A stretch of 64,000 bases of DNA, taken from Aulostomus chinensis. Its lineage: Eukaryota; Chordata; Actinopteri; Syngnathiformes; Aulostomidae. The translations under genes were made by a program, and so were the position numbers. Below, one piece after another: positions 11,990 through 24,903 of the stretch. The notes under the pieces were generated by a model. The model was not told where the DNA came from, ran no database searches, and worked only from the letters and a program-made list of their open reading frames with translations. The stretch lies in the NCBI GenBank assembly GCA_037954235.1, contig JBBMOA010000012.1, positions 2,598,501 through 2,662,500 of the forward strand. Reading direction: 5' to 3'. Position 1 is the first letter of the stretch. Each line of letters starts with the position of its first letter.

Positions 11990-14700
11990 GCGTCCGTGAA
12001 CGAGCCTCAGACTACAGGGGGGTAAAAACGTCTTTGTGAGCTAAGGACACGTGTTAGTGAGTTTCTCTTGAGTAGGGAGCGTGTTTTCCCCTTTTCAACT
12101 GCTGTTTCCTGATGTTGAGATGTGGTGCAGGAATCATTAATCCACAATGCTGGACTGTTTTAATCACCTTCATTACCGCCACTCCAGTTTGGCTTGTGCG
12201 GCTCAGATTTCTGCCTTGGTTTGCTTTTGCAGGGTTGTGCTTCTGTTGATGATCTTGGAGGGAACGACGGCTCGCTGCACCGCTTTGCCTGACGAACTTC
12301 AATCATTACAAATCACTCCATGCACTTTCTGCTGCCGATGGATTCATTTGCAAAGCTTCATCCAGAGTCTGCCCTTTTTTTGTGTAACTGTAAAAAAAAT
12401 AAAATGAAAAAATAAAAATAAATGTCTACTCCAGATGTTTATGATAGAAACCAAAAGATGGAACTGATAGCATGGATGGAGGGAAACCAGAGAAGAAAAT
12501 CCATGGAAAAAAAACAATCGAAATATGTAAACAGTGGTTATGGAAGCCGTACACATCCTCTGTAAACCAAGATGTCAATAATCATGGCTGAACTGGAGCA
12601 GAGGAAACACTGTTTGCCATACTAATGTGATGAAAACAAAGAACATGACGCATGTGGACTTAATTCATATATGTGAGATTATGTCATTATAGTTCCAGTA
12701 GGGAGAGCCGGTGGAACGGCGGTGATAAGAGAAGCCGCAAAAGAAACTCTGAGGGAAAGTTTCCAGTATTCAAGGTAAGAAAGTTAGCTCTTTCAAGAGA
12801 TATATATTTTAGCTTTTACCTGAAAATCAGAATTTCTAGTTCTTGTAATAACCAACTTGTGTCAAATTCTTACAGAAATATGTCAAGGGACCACAACTGT
12901 GGTCAACTGCTGGTTGTTCTGTTGTAATAATGTGCCAGCAGCAAAGAAACATTGATAATCACAACAACAACAACAATCAGTGGGCATGTTCTCGTCAATG
13001 TAGGCACATTAAATCTCTGAGTGGCGGTTAATGTTGCTGCAGGTTAGAAAGCTGCACTATTTAAATTATATCGCAATATTCAAAGACAGGGGAGCGCGTC
13101 TATAACGGCAACGGGGTGGCCAGCCGATAGCACTCGGAGCATGCGCACCTCGGGCTGGCCACCGCTCGGCGCTAACAGTGCAGATGAATGATTTGAACCA
13201 TGCACCACTTCAGACTTTAAAAATCTCATTTATAAAACTAAATTCCGCGAGCGAAATGAGAGATTTCCGGCTGGTGGCAACAGATATGTATTTAGCGTTC
13301 TTCAGAAGCTAACGGTACCCACTCCTAGGTAGCCCTCTGCTAGCTGAAACCTTTTAATCCTGCGGCTCTTCAAAGACTCTGGATCACAACCGACATCATT
13401 ATGATGGACAAAGCAGTCATTTTGTCCGCTGTCTGATTCTCTAATTTATCGAATGTTTGGTGTGACAACATGAGAGGATGGACCCAAAAACCAGAAGAGG
13501 TTGGACATTAGCAGGCGGCCCGGAGAGCAGGACCAGCAAACCTGCAGTGTTCACACAGGAAGAACAAATACAGGCATTTTGGTGTGCACAATCCTCTGAT
13601 ACCGACTTTAAAAAGCAACATAAGTTTGTCATCTACCAGGACATAAATGCCATAAACTGGGGTAATTTTTCATTTCATGTGATTTTTTCAAATTTGTTTT
13701 GAATCTTGGACATATTTCATAAGTACTCTTAAAAAACATACCAGGTATATTAGATTTTATCATATTTTAAGTTAAATTTTCCATTATTAAAGTGTCACAA
13801 CTGTCCCTGGTCTCCCCTATGAAGTAAATACCGAGAGTGTATTTTTAGATGGAGGTGGTCTAGTCTGAGACAAACACACACTGGCTGCCTGGCGTGGATG
13901 CTGCCATGTGGGAGGATTGATATGTTCATTCTGATCCACGGACACGGACCCGCCAGGACCTCACCCGGCGTTTGTCACTGCTAACAGCGCCTTCTAGCGG
14001 TGGACGGCCGCACTGACGCCAGTGAAATAAAAATCTCAGAGTTCGTGACATGTATCCCCCCCTCCTCACACATGTGTGAGAAAGTGTGTGTGAGTGAGAG
14101 AGAGAGAGAGAGGACATGTTGCCCCCCCCCCCCCCCCCGCTACATTTGTAACACAAATGGTGTCCAATGGAAGCAACAGGTGCAGGATTTAAGGTGACCG
14201 GATCCTGCTGTCTAAACAGAAAAGAACAAACAAAACAAAAAAGACTGCAGATTCACACGAGGAGAACCGGGACTCCGCGCTGCAGGGCTGAGTTGGGTAG
14301 TTTAGCGCGGACCGGAGCGCCCGGTGACAGCGAGCCTCCCGCGGTGACTCGGTGGGCCGGTGGGGTGCGTAGCTCCTCTCCCCCGATGTAACAGCGTCAG
14401 GGTTGTCAGACTGCAGGATAAACAGTTTTTGTTTTGTGTTTTAGGAGCGCGGCGACATTTTGTGCTGAAGATTACGCGTGGTGGTGGCGTGCGTAATTCT
14501 GTGCGTAATGTGAAGGAGAAGAAGAAGAGGAGGGAGGGGAGGGGGGCCCATTGGGAGTTTTTTTTTTTAAGTGAAATGTTTTGATGGGGGTTAATTCTCC
14601 TGTAGCCTCCTACATCAGCGGGGCGAGGGAGCGATCCCGCCGCCGCTGCTGCTGCTGGAAAAAAAAAAAAAAAGTTGGTCGCCCGCCAGGCCGTGGAACA
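11990..14700. other. Intergenic DNA upstream of igfbp5
   Basis: No gene is recognised. A pair of 11-bp perfect inverted arms (13115-13125 and 13153-13163, GGTGGCCAGCC and its complement) sits in a small GC-rich patch. A GA run at 14095-14113 and a C run at 14124-14139 lie close to the igfbp5 promoter. GC content rises from about 14,150 onward, which fits the edge of a CpG-rich promoter region. Confidence 0.5.
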
Positions 14701-14795
14701 AGTGCGCCTCCCTTCCCCTGCTGTTTAGCGTATTCATAGTCAGGGGTTTGGCTGTTTTTAAAAGGCAAGGCAGCTCCCGAGCTGATCAGTCTGCT
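14700..14795 (+). promoter_or_regulatory. igfbp5: Probable igfbp5 core promoter
   Basis: A TATA-like box TTTTTAAAAGGC lies at about 14755-14766, roughly 500 bp before the igfbp5 start codon, in GC-rich DNA. The segment just upstream (around 14726-14750) is non-repetitive. If the box is used, transcription would start near 14790 and the 5' leader would be about 480 nt. Mammalian IGFBP5 also has a TATA-driven promoter with a long leader. The exact start site is inference. Confidence 0.5.
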
Positions 14796-15242
14796 CAGGA
14801 ACCTCTGCTGGAGAAAGTAGTCCCCGCCGGAGGGAGAGAGGAGTCGCGCTCTCGCTGCTGCTGCTGCTGTGCTCCCGCGGAGGACCGTACAACTCGGGAA
14901 AAATAACACATTTTTTTAAGAAAAAAAATTACTCAACTTTTTTTTTTAAATCTCCCCCCTTTCCTCCTTTCCTCCTTTCCTCCTTCCTCCTCCTCCTCCT
15001 CCTCCCCCCACAGGTGCAGAAACCTGTTCATGTGCGCTGTTCTTTCCTTTTTCTTTCTTTTTTTGTTGTTGTTGTTGGTTCCTGCTGTTTGAGTAGCAGT
15101 AGCACCACTCTGGATAAAGACTCTTGGCTTTAGGCTTTAAAAATCGGATTATCTGATAGAGGTTTTATTAGAGGCTCTCCTCCACTTTTTTGCTGCAACC
15201 CCCCTCCTTCCCTCCTTCCTCGCCTTCGTTTCAGGTTTTTTT

Positions 15243-15281
15243 ATGCGATATAGCGGGAGACAACACCGACCATGTTGCTGA
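15243..15281 (+). promoter_or_regulatory. uORF overlapping the igfbp5 start codon
   Basis: An ATG at 15243 opens a 12-codon frame that stops at TGA 15279-15281. This is out of frame with the igfbp5 ATG at 15272 and overlaps it by 10 nt. If this ATG is in the mRNA, ribosomes that use it cannot simply reinitiate downstream at 15272, so translation would depend on leaky scanning. The uORF ATG has a weak context (T at -3), whereas the main ATG has A at -3. Confidence 0.6.
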
Positions 15282-15605
15282 GTTTTTGCCTCTTGGTGAC
15301 GTTTATCTTGGGGCTGTCCGGGTGTCTGGGCTCCTACGTGCCCTGCGAGCCCTGTGACGACAAAGCCATGTCCATGTGCCCCCCGATCCCGGGCGGCTGC
15401 CAGCTAGTGAAGGAGCCCGGCTGCGGCTGCTGCCTCACCTGCGCCCTGTCGGAGGGGCAACCGTGCGGGGTCTACACGGGGACCTGCACCCAGGGGCTCC
15501 GCTGCCTCCCGAGGAGCGGGGAGGAGAAGCCCCTGCACGCGCTCCTCCACGGCAGGGGGGTGTGCACCAACGAGAAAGGATACAAACCCGCTCACCCGCC
15601 TCCAG
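15272..15605 (+). CDS. igfbp5: igfbp5 exon 1 coding part (signal peptide and IGF-binding domain)
   Basis: This exon holds 111 codons plus one base, ending CCTCCAG before the donor GTAAGA at 15606. It encodes the signal peptide and all N-terminal cysteines, including CEPC, GCGCCLTC and CGVYTGTC, then the conserved KPLHALLHGRGVC stretch. High GC and CpG density through this exon and beyond (to about 16,060) suggest a CpG island. Confidence 0.97.
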
Positions 15606-16666
15606 GTAAGACGCACGCCGGCTGGTGTGTCAAACTATGCGCTGCTGCTGCTGCTCCTTAATTAATTAAATTAGCCTCAGTTATTGATTATTTCCACACA
15701 CACAAACACACACACACACACACACACCCCTTTTTTTGATCCATTATCCCCCAGATGGCCCTCCTCTGCTGCTCCTCCGCGCGCTGCTCTCTGACAGACC
15801 GTTTGTTTGACAGATGGCGGCCGCCGAGGTGCCGTCTGATTAACTCGTGTCCGCTGCTGCCTTGATTAAAACCGGTCCGGGAGCTTTAGTCGCCCTCCTG
15901 CTCCTCGGGAGTTTCTGCGAGGATAGAAATGTTCCCCCTCCGGGGTCGCGGGCTCAGCATCCCGCTGTCGGAGCTCCACATGGCGCGCGTCCGCTGGGTT
16001 GAGCCTGAGAGCTGCGGGGCCGAGAGCTGCGGGGCTGAGAGCTGCGGGGCTGAGAGCTGCGGGGCTGAAGTCTCTCTGAGTGGGAGAATGTGGAAACTCA
16101 CGTGCCTGTTAAACCCGCACTTTCCATCCTCACCTTGCCTGTCACTTTTCCCCTCTTTGGTTGTATTTTTTATTTTTAAATGTACATTTTTGAAAATAAA
16201 AAAAATCATTACTGGTGAAGTGGAAGCGGGATGTCTGGCGGGGTTTAGGGTGCTGCAACTCGACGTTTGTCATAGTGCCACTAGAAGCAGGCTGCCCCCG
16301 GGGTGGTGTTTAGAGTCGGATTACCACTAAATCTGTGAGAGAGACAGACAGGCAGGAGGGAGACAGACAGGCAGGAGGGAGAGAGAGAGAGGCTGAGACG
16401 CGTTCCAGATGATTTCAGCCATTTCTGAGTGTCAGAGGGGTTCCGCCGTCACTCCAGAGGTTCAGCAGCTTGTCAGCAACTTAGTTAAGTAGGTGGTAAC
16501 CACAAAGGTTTTGGCCGCGTTCCCTCCTCGTTTCCCCGGGGCTGTAAATTAGACCACCGCCGCCGCCGGGATCGTTCCGGCCGCGGACGGACTCATTAAG
16601 GGGAAGGGCGCGCGCCGCCGGCACCTCTCCTCCTGGATGTTATTGCTCTAAAAATAACCAGCGAAA

Positions 16667-16729
<63 letters not shown>

Positions 16730-16798
16730 AGTGTTTTGCTGAGCATCACCCAGATGATACAGTTATCAGAGCTGTCTGGTGCACGTAGGGCGGGGCTG

Positions 16799-16839
<41 letters not shown>

Positions 16840-19800
16840 GACACCTCAGGCAGTTTAGGTGCAGGGTTTTCAAAGTGGGAGGCGGCTTCATCAGGATGGA
16901 AGTAAATTTAAAAAAGAAAAAAAGTCGTAGTCGTGATCAGATGGAATATGTGATGTACACGTTTGTACTCATGTTAATACTTTACAAATACTCTAAGTTA
17001 CTAGTACATTACAGTAAGGCTCAAACCTTGCAAATGCTACATGATCGGTGGAGGGGAGGGGGCTCATTTGTTGTGTAGGTGTTGTGTTGTTACTTGTAAA
17101 TACTCAATCAAAGGAGTCTGGAGTGTTCCGTAGTTCTTGGGCGCTCCAGCTCTGGTACCAGCAGCTTTCTCCCGACTGAGCGCCGATCGGTCGGCACTGA
17201 TGAATCGATTCAGGCCAAATTTCCAACGAGGAAACTCGGAGGTAGCGTGCCAGGACTAGAGGAGGGTGGAATAATCTATAAGCGGCTCATGTACATGTAC
17301 CTTCATCGCAGTAGTACCGCAGTCAAACGCAGTAACTGATCCAGAGCATCCTGAGTTGGGGGGGGGGGTCCTGGTTTTTCACCACTTTCCCAGAATCTGA
17401 GACCTGGATCCTGCTTTTCCGGCCCCTGAATGCGGGTATCAGCCGACGGTGAGTGGCAGGTGCTTCGGCGATGAGTTCACACGGGAGGGAACTGTGAGGA
17501 AGATGGTGTGAGGGAGCGTGGATACCTGATAGGCGGCTGATGTAAACGCATCAATCAGAACACACGAATAAATCGATAGATTCCAGTATCGATCGCAGCA
17601 GCTGCAGCTTTCAGGGACCTTGAACGTTTTTTTTTCTTCCCACCTTGAGTCAGGAATGAGTCTGATTCTGGAGCTCAGACTCAGACTCACAACACTGTTC
17701 TGCTCTTTGGACGACAGCCTTGACTCCAACGTCACTTCTCTCTCTCTGTCATTCAAAATTACTACGTTTGTCTTTTTTCTTTCAATTAATAGTTAATAAA
17801 AATGAATAGTTAGTAAACTTGAAAGAGGAAACGCGTCGTGACGCAAACCAAAGTCACAGGTACAAACCTGGCAGACACGACAAAAACTGAAAATGTTGAT
17901 TATAAGGAATGTGACCAGCCGAGAGTTCTGGTACTGGACCGGACAGAGCTTTTGGGCCACCTGAGCTCAGGTGTCACCATCCAGGAAGTCCATGCATCTG
18001 AAGTCTGATTTAAACGCCACGTGAGCGTTCAAACGTCTGCCCTCGCTTTGCAGTCACACCTCCGAAACACTAGTTGGCGGCGGAGCGTCTTTAAACCGCC
18101 GTGCTTCTTCCTGTTCTTCAGACAGTGGCGTCCGAAACAGAACAAATCATTTTGGAGCTGATAAATGGCTGAGAGTGCAGCGCCGCCGTAGCTTCCTAGC
18201 TAGCGGGGAACCTTCCCACAACCATGGAGAATGTCTCAGGTTCAATGTCTCACATCCTGAGGAGCCTTGTAGATCATTTGTTGCTTCATCAGACTTTTAT
18301 TCTACCGGTAGGAAGAATTCTCTGGGAACTATTTCAAACTTTAAAAGCTGAAAACGTCACCAGAACGTGAGATCAGCCTCGAGCAAGTCAACATGGCGGC
18401 ACGCGTTTTCTTCCTCTGTCCTCACTATCAAAAACTGCCTCCAACTTACTGAGCTGGTGTGGAGTCTTCATTCTAGTTCCTGAAGTGGCCCCTCATCCAG
18501 ACTTCAGCCTAAATCTGACCTAAACCCTCCAACTGTCATGTGAAGTGCAAGAACCGGTCAAGTGGCCCCTCTGCGATGGTTCCAGGCTAACATTTGTTCT
18601 CACAAAGACAGCCGGACGTGCACACACCCACTCACACTCTCCGAGGGAACATGACTTCTTTGTTAGCCCGCTGAGGTAATCAAAGCATCTCTTCTGGCAG
18701 CTCATTCATCGCACGGGCACTGGGTTGCGGCGCTGTGATTCAGCAGAGCGCCTCTGGCTCTCCCGACCCTCTGAAGGGCCTTCTGTTAAACGGCTCCACA
18801 CATGGGAACCGGCGAGGTGAGCCTCCAGCTTCCTGCGGTGTGGGGTTGCAGCTGTGTGTACGCTGTACCAGCTGAGCACGGCAAACATGGGGAAGGGGGG
18901 GGCTGGTGGGGGTGGGGGGGCAGGAGAGCTGCTAAATATCAAGCCATACAATGGCAGAGGAGAAGAATATGTTTCCTCTCTCCCTCCCTTTATTAAGAAT
19001 CCTTGCAGTCTCTGTGTGTCTGGGTTCAAGTCCCAGCAGTGCATGAATTCCTGTCTTGGCTCTTGCGCTGTGATCCCAGGAGTGGCTGGATTGTAAGTCA
19101 CAGGAGGTGGTACATGCTTTGGGGGCACTCAGACTTTGTTAGCCCCCTAGGAGTCATTCCAAGCCTAGAAAACTTGCCAACAGATATGACTTCATGGCAG
19201 CAGGCCCCTCATCCTTCAAGCTTCTGAAAGGACCTTATGTTCTAACAGATTGCTCTCTGCCAAGAAACAAAGGATGATTAGGGGGTGGTTCCAAATCCAG
19301 AATACTTGACTCACACATGAGCAGAAATGCTGGGCTTCTTATTAGCATAGCAACAGGAGACCTGCAGCTTTAGACTTTGGCTTGCATGCTGATGCACCTC
19401 TGAGGCAACACTTCACCCGAAAACCTGTTTCACCTTAAAGGACTGCAAGGTGTCGGGAGCTCACAGAGGAGCCGGCCACACACACACAAATGTGTGTTTA
19501 TAAATGCATATACACATACATACACATTTATGCATACAAATAATCAGGAATCCAAATAAAAACTCAAAATAAACGGCCAAGAACACCTCTGCTTGTGTGG
19601 GATGTGACCAGCTGGTGCTAAACTGACTTCTGTTAGTTTGAAGTGTTTGTGGATGATTGAGCACACGGCCTGGTAAAGAAGAGCTGGATTATTCAGGTCG
19701 ATGAGCGTGAGAGTTTGTAAACTGCTGTCTTTGGACAGTTTAGCTTTTGTTAGCCGTCAGTCTCCGTTAGCGTCGAGCTAGACACCCGTTGCTGGATCTT

Positions 19801-22800
19801 TCTGCTGTCTGGAGTCACAAAGAAGTGATGCAGGAGGGGAAAAACTTCTACTTAAGAGTACTTGATCAACTAAGTAGACGTGATGGAAGTATGGCTCTAA
19901 CTTGTTGCCAGACAGAGTGACGTTCTGAGTAGTTAGTGGTTTTCAACATGTCACGTCTTTGTCATAAATATTTACAATCAGACTCTCTTGACCTTAGCAG
20001 GAGAACCTCACGTATCTGCGGCCACGTCTCATTTCCAAGCGCTTCTCATCACATGCATCTAGAGAGCGATTCAACTCTGAGAGTTACCATCTGACTTTTC
20101 CATGTCCACAATGTCAGTGACACAGCTGCGCAGCTGAGAAACTAAATCAAGTGGTAAAAAGCCAATTTCTCTCCGTCGGTACACTCGGACTAATGAGAAC
20201 CAGCCGCCGTGTCTGCTGTAGACGTTGCATGCTCGCGCAGACATGCCATGTTTGATATAGCCCCCGGTCACGTGTGGAGCCAGCTGTCCGACAGCTTCAC
20301 GATGGGCGAAAGGAAAGACTGTATGTGGCTTTCCATCCGTCTCACCTTGAACATCTGAGACAGTGCAGTGAAAGCTTAGCACGCTGCAACTGATCTGTTG
20401 CAGGTGCTCGGGAATTATTTGAAAGGTCATTTTGTCAAGATATCGCACGAGGACTTGGGGGGAGAAAGACGAAGAGAGAAAAAAAAAAAGCACTCAAGTC
20501 ATGCAAAAATGCCACGCCAAGCAGTGGGCTTTCTCCGCCGTGACATGGATACGATTGATGTGCAACTGGTTTTGCCTGCAAATGGCATATTTGAGTGAGA
20601 GTGTGATCATAGCGACGCGCTGCAGCACCAGAGCTGTCGTTGGCAAGCGTCTAACTGCTTTGGCACGCTTTCCTGATTTCTCCCAGCGGTATTTGTGCAG
20701 CTTACAATACCACTGCTACACACCCAAAGTGCTGGTGGAAACAGCTGCAAAAGAAATAGGCACAAATTGATTTTAAAGCTCCTTCTTCGAACCGCCGGGC
20801 TCTTTCTTTTTATACCGTTAGGTGATCAAATTTATACGATACAACCAGAAGCAATCGAGTCGCACCAGAATAGCTGCTTCTGCGCCTGGGGAGTCAGAAC
20901 GCCGTCCAGCCCGGTAACGGCATACGGATAACAGGCCGGTTTCTGAAGACGTGTGTGTGCTGTCACAAGGTTTTACTTATTTCACACGTTTGTGCCTCTG
21001 CTGACATACATGATGCAGGAGGGGCGTCGTCTTACATGCCAGCAAACAAGAGAATTGGTTTGGTTTGGTCGAATGGAGTCCTGAAGGGATGAGGCATGTT
21101 TGTAGTCCAGCAGGAAGTGGTCATGTCAGGGATGAGGAGTGTTTGTAGTCCAACAGGAAGTGGTCATGTCAGGGATGAGGCGTGTTTGTAGTCCAACAGG
21201 AAGTGGTCATGTCAGGGATGAGGTGTGTTTGTAGTCCAACAGGAAGTGGTCATGTCAGGGATGAGGTGTGTTTGTAGTCCAACAGGAAGTGGTCATGTCA
21301 GGGATGAGGAGTGTTTGTAGTCCAACAGGAAGTGGTCATGTCAGGGATGCGGTGTGTTTGTAGTCCAACAGGAAGTGGTCATGTCAGGGATGAGGAGTGT
21401 TTGTAGTCCAACAGGAAGTGGTCATGTCAGGGATGAGGAGTGTTTGTAGTCCAACAGGAAGTGGTCATGTCAGGGATGAGGAGTGTTTGTAGTCCAACAG
21501 GAAGTGGTCATGTCAGGGATGAGGTGTGTTTGTAGTCCAACAGGAAGTGGTCATGTCAGGGATGAGGTGTGTTTGTAGTCCAACAGGAAGTGGTCATGTC
21601 AGGGAAGAGGAGTGTTTGTAGTCCAACAGGAAGTGGTCATGTCAGGGATGAGGTGTGTTTGTAGTCCAACAGTAAGTGGTCATGTCAGGGATGAGGTGTG
21701 TTTGTAGTCCAACAGGAAGTGGTCATGTCAGGGATGAGGTGTGTTTGTAGTCCAACAGGAAGTGGTCATGTCAGGGATGAGGTGAGTTTGTAGTCCAACA
21801 GGAAGTGGTCATGTCAGGGATGAGGTGAGTTTGTAGTCCAACAGGAAGTGGTCATGTCAGGGATGAGGTGAGTTTGCAGTCCAACAGGAAGTGGTCATGT
21901 CAGGGATGAGGTGAGTTTGTAGTCCAACAGGAAGTGGTCATGTCAGGGATGAGGTGAGTTTGCAGTCCAACAGGAAGTGGTCATCTCCTGGTTCCTCCCC
22001 CAGCAGCCAATAGGATCGCTCCATGTGATTTTGGTGATTGAACCAGTAAATCAGCTCTGGTGAACAACAGTTGATGATCTTCCAGGTTTAGTTCATCAAG
22101 ATCATCTTCACTAATGAACCCTCTGATGATGCTGGAAGCCTGGATGCTACGTTAGCAGTGCTAAGCTAACGTTAGCCTAAGAAGGAGCTACACCAGGGAT
22201 GGATGATGTTTGAGGTTTAACTTGTAAACTGCAGTTTTTAAAATGGCAAGCCATCTTGAGTTGCTCTCTTAAATCAGTGCTTTAAACATGAGTCGTTTCC
22301 TTGGATACCGCAGACGTGGTCAGAGGAGGTGTGGCCATACCGGTTGAATCTTGAATTCAGTGTTTTTGCTGTCGCCATCTTGGCTCTCCTAAACCAGCTG
22401 TAACCATATTTGGGCAGAGCTGGAGAAGCCACGCCCCTTACTTAATCACCTGTGAAATCAACAGAGAAAGGCTGGAACTATGGGATTTTTTTCAGGGCAC
22501 ATAAAACAAATACAGCACTAAAAAGTCATTCTTGGGTCAGCTGATTTCATTCAAACTCCATTCAGAAAACAAGCATTTCTACAATTGCTGGATGTGACAA
22601 AGCATCAGTTCTTGATTTGTACAAATCTACATCATGATGTTGCTACTTTGGCATAATTTTGGTTGGTTTATTTCAATTTAATCTGTCTTAGTAAAAGTCT
22701 GAGTCGAAGGCTGCTGATATACACACCGTCTCTACGACTGCACACAGTCCATCAGTTTCCACATCAGTTTGATGAGTTCACTGGACTCCTAGACGTCATT

Positions 22801-24345
22801 CTGCTTAGCTTTCAGACGGGACTCACAGCAGAACGGCGCGGCAATGTGGTGATGTCGGCTACGGTGGACAGAAGAGATGAAAATAAACAGTTTATACTCG
22901 AGGTTCATTGGACAACTGTGCTTCTAGCGCGAATGATCAGTGGAGACTAAAAACACGTGAAAAACTCAGACATTACACACGGCGTGCGATTTATTTCATC
23001 CAATGACATCAAGTTGCACTGTCACGCCCGGCAATGGCATCGTGACTCAAGACGAGGTTGTGTGCGTCGCTGTGGCTCGTTGATGTGGGATGAGACAGAA
23101 ATGCAGAGGAGAACAGCAGGTTAGTCTGGTGACGTGGCTGCAAACAGGTCAGACGGTTTACCCCATCGTCGCCTTTCCCTCTTAGAAAATGTCTGGCTTC
23201 CTCTCATACAGTCAGTCCTGTTTTGTGATTTATAATCCTTGAATTGTTCTGGTTGCTATTTATACCGTGCATTCAGAAAAGCAGGAAACTTTTTGATTGC
23301 AGTAAACATTTTCTGTGCGCACAATACCATGCGAGGAGTTATTTCCTGCATATTGAGACACGGACTGAGACCTTGCATGGGGCCGAGCGGCAGAAATTCC
23401 AACCGAACAACAGGATACCAGGATGGCTCCTTCACACTTAGGGACATATATTGGTGCTCGCTCACTGGTCTCACAGACTTCTCATGTAACCGGGCTTTGT
23501 GCACCGCTGCCATGTCATGTGCAGAGGGTGTGACTTGTTCTCTGTCAGGATCAAAACCACTCGCACATAATACTTGTATTTGATGCCAGTGACACAAATT
23601 CAGATGATGAACTTCTTCCGCCTCCAAGCAGCAGTAGGCCTGCTGCAACTTAACGCCTCAGTTCTGCACACCGACGAGTCAGTGAGACGTGTAAATCATC
23701 TCTGACGGATCAGCAAAGCTCCTCCTGCTGCTTATTTTCTCTCATTTCCCTCTGAACGTTGACCTTGCACCAGCAAAAGCACAAGATATATATTCATTCC
23801 ACATGTACAGGTGATGAAAAACGGACTGATTGAACGTCTCACCTCAGGCTATGCAGTGGTACGCCAAGGCTATCAGGTAAAATTAGCAAAGCTAAACGTC
23901 CATATTCAGACACGAGGCGTCACACCTAGGGTCCGTTTGACTCGTCCGAATCCAAATTGCAGGAATTGAAGAGGAACAAATGAAAGAATATAATAGCTTG
24001 AGTGGAGTTTGGATGAAGGAGCAGAGCTGAAGTCTGTGCACCAGAAAATATCAGCTCTGCCCAGCAAACACAGCAAAGGAATCCGTCATCACGTGACCTG
24101 TTGACTTGTTTGCAGCTAAACAACCGTCGTCGGTTGGTGTGGATTGGGTTCCGACAGCAATCAAACCAAACTAGTTTTCCCTCTGGAACAGAACCAAGGC
24201 TCCCTGGTACAGCACAGCACCAGAGAACTAGCACTGCGTACACAAGCTTTCAATTGAACCATTCCGGTGGTTCTGGTTGTGAAAGTGCCTTAAAAACGAC
24301 TCTGACCCATTTTGCGTTGGTCATCTGTTGCTCATATTGTACTAG

Positions 24346-24387
<42 letters not shown>

Positions 24388-24869
24388 CATGACTTGCAAA
24401 ACTCCACTGTGGTCCGTCCCTCCCGCTCAGGACGCTGCAGGGTTATCAGGGCATGGCCCAGCCTTCAAATATTAAGTAGCAGGGCAGCCGAGGGCTGAAG
24501 GATGGTTTACTAACGTCACGCTTTATATGACACGGGCCCTCGGGCTCATTTATCCCTATAATTATCTTGTCCTACCCCCTGTTGAGATTAAACAGCACCT
24601 CTATTCACTCCTCTCTTGTAAAGATGTAATTTCAGATGTTGTGCTGAGACAGGCTTTATCAAAGGCCGGACGTTACAAATGTGCTGGATTCCTGTGAAAA
24701 GTGGGAGAATCGTAAATGGGATTTTACAAACTCACCTAATTGCTTATCTTTTATGTTTGGACTGCAAGAAACGTGTGATATTCATGACGTGCGATGGTGC
24801 GCTGATGTTAATTTTTAAAGGGGGACGTATCAGGTGCACCTCCTCTGGCTAATGAAATCTGTAGCTGAA

Positions 24870-24903
<34 letters not shown>

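Noticed and set aside
13115..13163. 11-bp inverted arms as an RNA gene or terminator
   Set aside because: Short arms with a 27-bp loop, no promoter elements and no adjacent gene. Weak evidence for function.
18706..19128. 140-codon minus-strand open frame
   Set aside because: Proline-rich low-complexity reading of a G-rich stretch with no domain. Not supported as a gene.
20071..20493. 140-codon minus-strand open frame in igfbp5 intron 1
   Set aside because: No recognisable domain, signal or splice context; a plus-strand frame of similar quality overlaps it. Chance is the simplest explanation.
21085..21985. CRISPR-like array with 43-bp periodicity
   Set aside because: The whole unit is repeated with no variable spacers, and the setting is eukaryotic. 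It is a minisatellite.
23239..23648. Overlapping open frames on both strands (114 and 130 codons)
   Set aside because: Looks unique and non-repetitive, so an enhancer is possible, but no protein similarity is recognised and both strands are equally open.
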